From assembly GCA_036513415.1 (NCBI GenBank), contig DATBZA010000117.1:1-7464 (forward strand): a stretch of 7,464 bases of DNA. The letters run 5' to 3'. Made by a program: the position numbers and the translations under genes. This DNA comes from 40CM-4-68-19 sp036513415. GTDB taxonomy: Bacteria; Myxococcota; Myxococcia; Myxococcales; 40CM-4-68-19. Position 1 is the stretch's first letter. Every line of letters starts with the position of its first letter. This document shows, piece after piece, positions 1-5,462 of the stretch. Below the pieces are notes generated by a model. It did not search any database, was not told the DNA's origin, and worked only from the letters and a program-made list of their open reading frames with translations.

Positions 1-1657
1 ACGCCCGGTCCTTCTCTCCCCGCCAAGCATAAACCGCCGCGATCTGGAAGGCCGCCGTGTGGGCGTCCCGGTCGATCAGCGAGTCAAGTGCCCGCTGCGA
101 TTCGTCGGCGCGGCCAAGATCGTGCGCCGCAAGAGCCAACCCAAAGCGCCGTAACATGTCCGAACTGGAGCGCTCGAACATGGCCAGTGCCGCCGTGGGA
201 TTTTTTTCCCAAAGGTAAGTGGTCCCCAGGAGCATCGGAGCGATCGACTGTACCGGGCTGATCTCCAATGAGCGGTTGAGCGGCTCTCGCGCTTCGGCGA
301 ACTGTCCGCTGAATAAGAGAGCCGCGCCCAGCGCGCGCCAGGCCCTCGCGTTCAGCGGGTCCCGCTGGACGACTTTCCGCTGGACGGCCGCCCCCTCCAT
401 CGCGCGGCCGAGCGACACGAGCAGCCCGCCGTAGCCGATCAGCACATCGGGGTCCTCAGGTCTCAGCGCAAGAGCGCGCTGAATGTCCGCGCGCGCGCCT
501 TCCCAGTCCCAGGAATAACTGGTGCGGAAGAAGGCACGCACCACGTACCCGTCGGCCAGCGCCGGCGCGAGTTGCACAGCCTTGTCTGCCGCCAAGCGCG
601 CCCGTCGCATGCCGTCGGTGAATGCCTCGGGCGTGTCGGCTGAGTCCGCCACCCAGTAAGTCGCCATCGAGAGCCCGGCCCAAGCGGGAGAGTAGCCTGC
701 GTCGAGCGCGACCGATTTCTCATAGGCCACCACCGCGCGACGCCATCCATCCATGTTCCCGAGGTTGAAGAATTGCCTTCCCAATAAGTACTGGTTGTAG
801 ACCTCGGGGTCCGCAGTGCGGCCCCGCGAGGTAGGCGTTTCCCCCGGCAGCAGCTTGATCCGCAAAGCCTCGACGACCGCTTGGGCGATCTCGTCCTGGA
901 CCGCGAACACATCGGTCAGCTTGCGGTCGTAGCTCTCCGACCAGAGGTGGTAGCCGTCGGCCGCGTTGATGAGTTGCACGGTGATGCGAACGCGGTCACC
1001 GGCCTTCTGCACGCTTCCTTCGAGCACGGTCGCGACGCCGAGCTTCTGGCCGACGGTTCGCAGGTCCTCGTTCTTGCCCTTGAAGGCGAACGATGAGGTG
1101 CGGCCTGTGACGTGCAGGCCAGGGACCTTCGCGAGCAGGTTGAGTAGCTCCTCGGTGAGGCCGTCCGCGAAATATTCCTGGTTGGGATCGCCGCTCAGGT
1201 TGACAAGCGGCAGGGCGGCAATCGACGGCGCTGCCCGTATGTCCGAGGCGGGCGGCGCCGCGTCCAGTTTTCGGCGCAGCGCCGCATCACTCGAAGGCAC
1301 AGCGGGACGCGACCGCAGCAAGAAGTACCAAACCATCCCGGGAGTCGCCGCCAGTGCGCCGATTCCGACGAGCAGTAGCGCCAGGCTTGCCCCGCTCAGT
1401 CGCGTCGTGGATGCAGCAGGTTCTGTTCGTTCGATTCGGCCTGCCTTCACGTCGAAGATCCAGGCGAGGCTCACGACGATGGGGAAACCGACCGCGAGCG
1501 CCACCACGACATAGGAAAGCACCTCGTCGGACCAGCGCAGCCCGTGCATGACCGGCTCGATGATCTGAAGCACGGCGAAGGCCGCAATTCCGTATCCGAC
1601 CAAGGCGCGGATGACGCGCCGCCGCTTCAACTCCGAGATGAGCGCCCCTGCATCCAC
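1..1657 (-). CDS. Membrane-anchored TolB/FlgO-like protein with C-terminal TPR repeats (3' end outside window)
   Basis: My translation gives one frame of 552 residues from GTG at 1657 to the left edge with no stop; codon phase was checked at several points. The start is set by GGGAG at 1664-1668, six bases before GTG; an in-frame TAG lies upstream near 1704. Residues 9-14 are ELKRRR. Three hydrophobic segments follow (about 15-33, 46-68 and 88-114), then a linker. Residues 144-250 form the TolB/FlgO-like domain, with hallmark stretches IAALPLVNLSGDP, EYFADGLTEELLNLLAKVPG, RTSSFAFKGKNEDLR, GVATVLEGSV and DGYHLWSESYDR. From about residue 283 to the edge are helical TPR repeats, for example WDWEGARADIQRALALRPED (383-402). 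Charge distribution puts the TolB/TPR part in the periplasm (inference). The family often carries a winged helix, cyclase or kinase at the N-terminus; this copy has only membrane segments. The exact role is unknown, probably protein-protein scaffolding. It diverges from the broken serine hydrolase at 1705. Confidence 0.88.
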   Translation of the reverse strand, partial: MDAGALISELKRRRVIRALVGYGIAAFAVLQIIEPVMHGLRWSDEVLSYVVVALAVGFPIVVSLAWIFDVKAGRIERTEPAASTTRLSGASLALLLVGIGALAATPGMVWYFLLRSRPAVPSSDAALRRKLDAAPPASDIRAAPSIAALPLVNLSGDPNQEYFADGLTEELLNLLAKVPGLHVTGRTSSFAFKGKNEDLRTVGQKLGVATVLEGSVQKAGDRVRITVQLINAADGYHLWSESYDRKLTDVFAVQDEIAQAVVEALRIKLLPGETPTSRGRTADPEVYNQYLLGRQFFNLGNMDGWRRAVVAYEKSVALDAGYSPAWAGLSMATYWVADSADTPEAFTDGMRRARLAADKAVQLAPALADGYVVRAFFRTSYSWDWEGARADIQRALALRPEDPDVLIGYGGLLVSLGRAMEGAAVQRKVVQRDPLNARAWRALGAALLFSGQFAEAREPLNRSLEISPVQSIAPMLLGTTYLWEKNPTAALAMFERSSSDMLRRFGLALAAHDLGRADESQRALDSLIDRDAHTAAFQIAAVYAWRGEKDRA

Positions 1658-1704
1658 GCCAGGCTCCCGGCAGCGTATGCTACTGCGCCGACCGGGGGAG
1701 CACT
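1658..1704. promoter_or_regulatory. Short divergent intergenic region with two ribosome binding sites
   Basis: These 47 bases separate the GTG of the TolB/TPR gene (minus strand) from the ATG of the serine-hydrolase remnant (plus strand). Both Shine-Dalgarno sites are clear: GGGAG at 1664-1668 on the minus strand and GGGGGAG at 1694-1700 on the plus strand. A weak -10-like TATGCT on plus (1676-1681) overlaps a weak TAGCAT on minus (1677-1682). Neither has a recognisable -35 at normal spacing, so the promoters are not resolved. With so little room, promoters would have to overlap each other or lie inside the opposing gene. Confidence 0.4.
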
Positions 1705-1938
1705 ATGAGCTTCCTGCTCCTCGCGCTGCTAGCGACGTCGTCGCTTGCAGGATTCCGTCACGGCGACGTTTGAGGGAGTGCTTGCGCTCGTGATCTCGGG
1801 CGACCGCGTCGTCTACCACGAAACGTTCGGAAAGCAGGATGTAGGCCGGGGCGTCCTTAAGGAAGCGACTCTATCTCGATGACGAAGCCATCACCTCCGT
1901 CGCGACGCTCATGCTCGTGGATGAACGCAAGCCGAAAG
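1705..1938 (+). pseudogene. Truncated, frameshifted serine hydrolase (beta-lactamase family) remnant
   Basis: ATG at 1705 follows GGGGGAG and opens a signal peptide, MSFLLLALLATSSLAG, that stops at 1771-1773. One frame over, from 1751, comes DSVTATFEGVLALVISGDRV and then VYHETFGKQDVGRG, which resembles the first strands of class C beta-lactamase-like hydrolases. That frame ends at TGA 1880-1882. Back in the first frame, TCG ATG ACG AAG at 1876-1887 encodes SMTK, the SxxK nucleophile motif of the family. In the third frame, 1890-1931 encodes ITSVATLMLVDERK, the helix that normally follows SxxK. These pieces need at least three indels to join: about 2 bp after the signal peptide, about 10 bp before SMTK and one base after it. 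Only about 75 codons of an expected 350-450 remain. The remnant stops where the convergent replication-relaxation-like gene ends, so the rest was probably deleted or displaced. The family match comes from motif order read by eye. Confidence 0.75.
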
Positions 1939-3165
1939 CTAATCGGCCGCCGTGAGACCGTGGCGCGAGAGCGCCTCTCGTCCGCGCCGGGCGTACTCGG
2001 CCAAGATGCGCATAGTCTCAGAAGCAGCGGCCAGAACTGCAGGGATTGTCTCGGTCGGAGCGCGGAGACGCGTGAGCACCTCTTGAGCGCTGCTCAGGGC
2101 CCCGAGCGAACTGCGCAGCAACTTCTCGAACGTAACGAGCTGCTCGCCGCGGACAGAGACGCGTCCGCGCCGTAGTCGCTCCTCGGCGGCGGTTCGCGCG
2201 GGGAGCTCTGTCGCAGCACTCGGGCGCGCCGGCGGCGCGGCCGGGGTGCGCGCTCCCTGCCGAGTGATCCCCGGCGGCTGGTCTGCTGCGTAGAGTGCGC
2301 GGCAGAGAACGCGGCGCGATTCCGCAAGCGTCAGCGCGCGGGCGGCGAACTTGTACTTGTCGCTGTGCTCGCGGGCCGCGATCACCCTCGCGATCGAATC
2401 ACGCCTGGCATCACTCGGCGTGATGAAGAGGACCTCCGCTGGCCAGCAGTCCTTGAACGCGCGCGTATAGAACGTTTCGCGCTCGCCCGCGAACACGTCG
2501 CCGGCGGGAGCTCGGAAGAAGGTGCCGTATCGATCCTGCTTGGCCATGGTCGAGATCGACTTCTTCGCATCGCGGACGGTCGCACTGCCCGTCTCGTATT
2601 CGATGAAGTAGCGGCGCCTGCCGGCAGGGTGCTCGAGGAGCGCATCTGGCTGCAGTCGACGGCTCTCGAGGCTTGGGCCGAGTTTCGCGAATTCGTTGAA
2701 CGGCAGATCGAGGTACTCGCCCAGAACCCAGCGGAAGCCCCTCGGCACCTCTGCCGGCGTCTTCCCGTCCTGGGCAACAAGGCCGAGGAAGACCTCATTC
2801 AGCATCACCTCGTGATTCAGGAAGGACTGTCCGACGTCGTGCTTCGGTACCCTCGCCAGCTTCAGGTTCAAGAGCTGCGACCCGATCTCGAAGCCTTCCG
2901 CTGTCAAAGCCCAGACCGTCGTCCATCCCTCCGCGCTTCCGTACCCCAGGTCTCCCCGCAGCAGTGCCGCCTGTCCGCCGACGCTCGACGCCAACTGCCT
3001 CGTCGACGACCTTGCCTTGCTTCTTCCTGGAAACATCAGTCTCTCGAATGTGAAGACGACCACCGGCACGTACGGCCATCTCGTCGTCGAGGACCTGCGC
3101 GAGGCGATCAACCTGCTTCCGCCGGCGCCGTTTGCTGCATCCTTGCTGCAAGACCCGAGGTCCAC
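1939..3165 (-). CDS. Replication-relaxation (Replic_Relax)-like family protein
   Basis: This is an open frame of 408 codons if it starts at GTG 3165. Residues about 38-95 look like a winged helix-turn-helix (FERLMFPGRSKARSSTRQL, then LLRGDLGYG, TTVWALTAEG). Residues 116-128 (LNHEVMLNEVFLG) match the conserved H-E-x(3)-N helix of Replic_Relax proteins. The core, PDALLEHP at 173-180 and YFIEYETGS at 186-194 followed by K201/K202 and Y213, matches the family's PD...ExE pattern. After a Pro/Ala-rich linker (about 305-325) the C-terminus is helical. Members occur mainly on actinobacterial and myxobacterial plasmids and integrative elements, next to relaxase or transfer genes; the biochemical role is not firmly established. 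The start is uncertain: GGGGAGG sits only one base before GTG 3165, an in-frame stop lies at 3208-3210, and the usual first helix of the winged domain is not recognisable. TTG 3111 or GTG 3069/3063 are alternatives. No relaxase or integrase gene is visible nearby. Confidence 0.7.
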   Translation of the reverse strand: MDLGSCSKDAANGAGGSRLIASRRSSTTRWPYVPVVVFTFERLMFPGRSKARSSTRQLASSVGGQAALLRGDLGYGSAEGWTTVWALTAEGFEIGSQLLNLKLARVPKHDVGQSFLNHEVMLNEVFLGLVAQDGKTPAEVPRGFRWVLGEYLDLPFNEFAKLGPSLESRRLQPDALLEHPAGRRRYFIEYETGSATVRDAKKSISTMAKQDRYGTFFRAPAGDVFAGERETFYTRAFKDCWPAEVLFITPSDARRDSIARVIAAREHSDKYKFAARALTLAESRRVLCRALYAADQPPGITRQGARTPAAPPARPSAATELPARTAAEERLRRGRVSVRGEQLVTFEKLLRSSLGALSSAQEVLTRLRAPTETIPAVLAAASETMRILAEYARRGREALSRHGLTAAD

Positions 3166-3221
3166 GCCTCCCCGCGTGCGGAACTCGACGATCGAGATCT
3201 CGGAGAATCAGCAGGTTGGAT

Positions 3222-3297
3222 TGGAGCGGGAAACCGGATTCGAACCGGCGACCCTCAGCTTGGGAAGCTGATGCTCTACCAACTGAGCTATTCCCGC
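3222..3297 (-). tRNA. tRNA-Gly (anticodon CCC)
   Basis: The full cloverleaf is visible on the minus strand in 76 bases. The acceptor stem GCGGGAA pairs perfectly with TTCCCGC. The D arm is GCTC-AGTTGGTA-GAGC. The anticodon stem TCAGC/GCTGA encloses the loop TTCCCAA, giving anticodon CCC at 3262-3264 (reads GGG). The T arm is GCCGG-TTCGAAT-CCGGT, with the terminal pair G-T. The discriminator base is U73, as expected for bacterial tRNA-Gly, and the 3' CCA is encoded. The 3' end points toward the replication-relaxation-like gene. tRNA 3' ends are common integration sites for mobile elements. Confidence 0.97.
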
Positions 3298-3308
3298 TCG
3301 GAACGCAA

Positions 3309-3337
3309 AGGCTAGTCGCGGCCTCCGGTGCCGTCAA
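3309..3337 (-). promoter_or_regulatory. Sigma-70-type promoter for tRNA-Gly
   Basis: On the minus strand TTGACG (3332-3337) is followed by a 17-base spacer and TAGCCT (3309-3314). The -35 matches the consensus at five of six positions. The -10 keeps the most conserved T, A and final T. The -10 ends 11 bases before the first tRNA base, so transcription would start only a few bases upstream of the mature 5' end. The -35 box lies three bases past the lipoprotein stop codon. Confidence 0.7.
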
Positions 3338-3340
3338 GGA

Positions 3341-4951
3341 CTACTGGACGGTGAGCGTGTAGGCCTGTGAGGCACTCGCGTCCTTGTGGCGCGGGCTCGA
3401 CACTTCCACCGCGTAGTCGCCTTCCTTGAGCGGCACTGCGATCAGCTTCTCCTCACCATCGCCACGCTTTGCGTCGGACGAGCCGATCACCTCCGGCGGG
3501 CGATCGCCGCGGAGCTGGTACAGACGCAGTTGCAGATCCACGCCGCGCACCGCCGGGAGCATCACGTTCACCGGCGCATGCCCCGCCTCGACGTGGAAGC
3601 GGAACAGGTCCACGTCCTTGCGCGGCCAGATCCAGCCTTTGACGGCGACGGGAAGCGAGAGCGGCTGGGCCGTGGCGACCTCGTCGTTCGGCTCGCGCTC
3701 GGTCGACCCGTCGTCCGGCGAGAGCTGCACGGCGAGGCGATATGGCGTCTGCCGGTCCTCGCCGTCGCGAACCCACTTGCCGTCGAGCTGACGCGCCGCG
3801 GCCTGGACCAGCAGATAGCTGTCGCCGGCCGGAATGCCGACCGCCGGCAGCACCTCCAGCTCGCGCGGCCCTCCTTCGTTCGCGCGCGCGAGCAGGCGAG
3901 GCTTCTCCGTCCCCGCCGCCGCGTACACCGCCAGCTCGAGGTCGGCGCGATCGGCGCCCGACAACTCCGCGTGCAACACGGACGGCGCATCCGCGTGGAC
4001 CCGATACCAGTCCTGATCGCCGGACGGTGCGAGGAACCCGGTAGCGGTCTCGCGGAGCGGCGTCGCATGCTCGGGGTCGTCGTTGGGCTCCAGTTCCAGA
4101 TCCTGGGCGCCGGGCTCGAGCGTTGCCGTCAGCGTGTAGGGCGCCAGCGGCGCGCCATGGCGCGATTTGCCCTTGAGCACCAGGTAGTACCCCGCGGGCG
4201 CGGGCCCGCCGTCCGGAACGCCGGCATCCGCCGCTTCTCCGAGATGGACCGACAGATTGCGCACGAAGAGCCCCTCGGTCCCGCGGAACGTGGCGAGCGG
4301 CGTGGCATCTCCAAGCGCGCGCACTTCCAGCTCCGGCCGCACGCCCTCGACTGGCGTGACCTCGATACACAGGACGTCCCCGGACCCGTCCGGCAACGAG
4401 AGCCGATACCAATCTTCGTCGTCTGCGGTGAGAAACGTGCCGCGCACCGGGCTGCCCGGCCGCAGCTCGGTGGCGTCCACGGCGCGGTCGTTCGGCTCCA
4501 GCTCCTCCCCGGGCCGCGGCTCTCCGCCGAGCACCGTCAGCTCGTATTCCTGAAGGCCGGTCCCGGAGACCTTGACGAAGCAGGCCTCCAGGCACGCCAT
4601 GGCCGGCACCACTCCGGGATCGTCCCCTCCGGCGTGGACTCGCAGGAGCCGGTTCCGGTCGCGGTCATAGGTCTCGAGCCAGGCATCGCGAACGCCCTTC
4701 AGCTCGACGCGCAACGCCAGCGTCTTCCCCGATCCGGCGCCGACCCGGTACCAGTCGTCGTCGCGTGGCGCCTGCAGAGTACCTGTTACCAGGGCGCGCG
4801 CCGGAATCTGCTGAGCGCGCTGGAAATCGTTCGGCTCCTGCTCCCGCACGCGCTCGGGCGCGGCAGGCGCCTGTTGCTCGGCCGGTGGGGCGGGGGCGGC
4901 TTTCTCGCGGCAGGCGCAGAGCAGCGCCGCGAAAACCAAGGCTCGCCGCAT
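3341..4951 (-). CDS. Lipoprotein with four PPC-type (EPND) repeat domains
   Basis: The protein has 536 residues. The N-terminus MRRALVFAALLCAC is a lipoprotein signal peptide with a probable lipobox LCAC and lipidated Cys14, followed by an Ala/Pro/Glu-rich linker to about residue 35. Four repeats follow, each opening with an E-P-N-D motif (39-42, 152-155, 288-291, 420-423). About 25 residues later each has the D-W-Y-R strand of pre-peptidase C-terminal domains (66-69, 180-183, 314-317), which becomes D-L-F-R at 448-451 in the fourth. Repeats end in strands such as YELTV, YTLTA, YRLAV and YTLTV. The family fold is a small beta-sandwich usually hung on secreted proteases; no protease or other catalytic domain is present here. 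Three cysteines (120, 124, 195) lie in repeats 1 and 2. It is probably an envelope lipoprotein with a binding or structural role (inference). Its ATG directly follows the stop of the zf-TFIIB gene, with only a poor RBS, which suggests translational coupling. Confidence 0.85.
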   Translation of the reverse strand: MRRALVFAALLCACREKAAPAPPAEQQAPAAPERVREQEPNDFQRAQQIPARALVTGTLQAPRDDDWYRVGAGSGKTLALRVELKGVRDAWLETYDRDRNRLLRVHAGGDDPGVVPAMACLEACFVKVSGTGLQEYELTVLGGEPRPGEELEPNDRAVDATELRPGSPVRGTFLTADDEDWYRLSLPDGSGDVLCIEVTPVEGVRPELEVRALGDATPLATFRGTEGLFVRNLSVHLGEAADAGVPDGGPAPAGYYLVLKGKSRHGAPLAPYTLTATLEPGAQDLELEPNDDPEHATPLRETATGFLAPSGDQDWYRVHADAPSVLHAELSGADRADLELAVYAAAGTEKPRLLARANEGGPRELEVLPAVGIPAGDSYLLVQAAARQLDGKWVRDGEDRQTPYRLAVQLSPDDGSTEREPNDEVATAQPLSLPVAVKGWIWPRKDVDLFRFHVEAGHAPVNVMLPAVRGVDLQLRLYQLRGDRPPEVIGSSDAKRGDGEEKLIAVPLKEGDYAVEVSSPRHKDASASQAYTLTVQ

Positions 4952-5362
4952 CTACTTGCGCGCGGCCTTCGTACCTTGGTTCAACTTGGCGGCGAACTCC
5001 CTGTAGAACTCGACGATCCCCTTGGTCAGTTCCTCCGCCGACTCTCCCTCTTCGGCGAAGTCCGCGGACTCGAGCCAGATGCCGCCGCAGCTCTCGCAGG
5101 TCTCGTAGACCAGCGGGTTTCGCTTGTGCTGGCTCTCCACCGCCAGCAGGCCGACGTTGTCGACCGGGCACTCCCCCGCGTCCTCCTCGGGGTTCGCCCG
5201 CCCTCCCATCGCCTCCAACGTCGGCAGACCGTTGTGGAGCAGGATGCGATTCAGGTCCGCGACGTCGAGCCAGAGACCTCCGCACTCGGCGCAACGGAAG
5301 AGGAGACGGTCCTCTCCGTCGGTGAGCTCGGACATCTCCGTATCGTCTCGCGGGCAATCCAT
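4952..5362 (-). CDS. Small protein with two tandem zf-TFIIB zinc-binding domains
   Basis: With ATG at 5362 the protein has 136 residues and begins MDCPRDDTEM, placing the first zinc motif at the very N-terminus as in relatives. Domain 1 has C3 and C24-x2-C27 followed by GGLWLD. Domain 2 has C65 and C89-x2-C92 followed by GGIWLE. Both fit the zf-TFIIB pattern CPxx...CxxCGGxWLd. The C-terminus (about 105-136) is a charged helix ending in KAARK. There is no signal peptide or membrane segment, so it is probably cytoplasmic; its function is unknown. A TTG at 5452 would add 30 residues that look unlike the family. ATG 5362 is preferred because it has GGAG 12 bases upstream and a possible promoter at 5398-5427 lies inside the extension. 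The stop TAG directly abuts the lipoprotein ATG, so the two genes probably form one transcript. Confidence 0.85.
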   Translation of the reverse strand: MDCPRDDTEMSELTDGEDRLLFRCAECGGLWLDVADLNRILLHNGLPTLEAMGGRANPEEDAGECPVDNVGLLAVESQHKRNPLVYETCESCGGIWLESADFAEEGESAEELTKGIVEFYREFAAKLNQGTKAARK

Positions 5363-5397
5363 GGCTTCGTCGTGCTCCGGTGAAAGGTGGGATGCGA

Positions 5398-5427
5398 AGC
5401 CTAGCGCAGCGCGTCGCCAGAGAGCAA
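5398..5427 (-). promoter_or_regulatory. Possible promoter for the zf-TFIIB/lipoprotein pair
   Basis: In the gap after murA the minus strand reads TTGCTC (5422-5427), an 18-base spacer and TAGGCT (5398-5403). The -35 matches four of six consensus positions and the -10 keeps T, A and final T. Transcription would begin about 30 bases before ATG 5362. The match is moderate, and read-through from murA is possible because no terminator hairpin with a T tract is visible between the genes. Confidence 0.35.
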
Positions 5428-5462
5428 CGGGCAAGACGCAGGCCGTGTGCAAAGGGCAGCGG

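Noticed and set aside
201..207. A run of seven A on the coding strand of the TolB/TPR gene, considered as a slippage or frameshift site
   Set aside because: The zero frame continues unbroken on both sides with good TPR character, so nothing suggests programmed slippage.
463..1514. Several smaller open frames on both strands within the first 1.6 kb
   Set aside because: The motif-rich TolB/TPR frame spans the whole stretch. These are shadows with Arg/Ser-rich composition.
3184..3202. Overlapping inverted repeats just past the tRNA 3' end (CTCGA-CGA-TCGAG and CGAGATCTCG), considered as a terminator
   Set aside because: The stems are only five base pairs and no T tract follows on the minus strand. 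They could equally be chance in G+C-rich DNA.
1..3221. A second copy of the tRNA-Gly 3' end as an attachment-site repeat
   Set aside because: I scanned by eye for the terminal tRNA sequence and its T-loop and found no convincing match. Any partner site would lie outside the window.
2365..3315. A 316-codon plus-strand frame that reads through the antisense of the tRNA, with the residues GNRIRTGDPQLGKL
   Set aside because: This is the familiar spurious translation of a tRNA complement. The rest is the shadow of the replication-relaxation-like gene.
3132..3362. A plus-strand frame containing KPDSNRRPSAWEADALPTEL
   Set aside because: This is another well-known artefact of translating across a tRNA gene on the opposite strand.
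3386..5383. A 665-codon open frame on the plus strand opposite the lipoprotein and zf-TFIIB genes
   Set aside because: It is Arg/Leu/His-rich with no recognisable domain, and it lies antisense to two genes with clear family motifs. Long antisense frames are expected at this G+C content.
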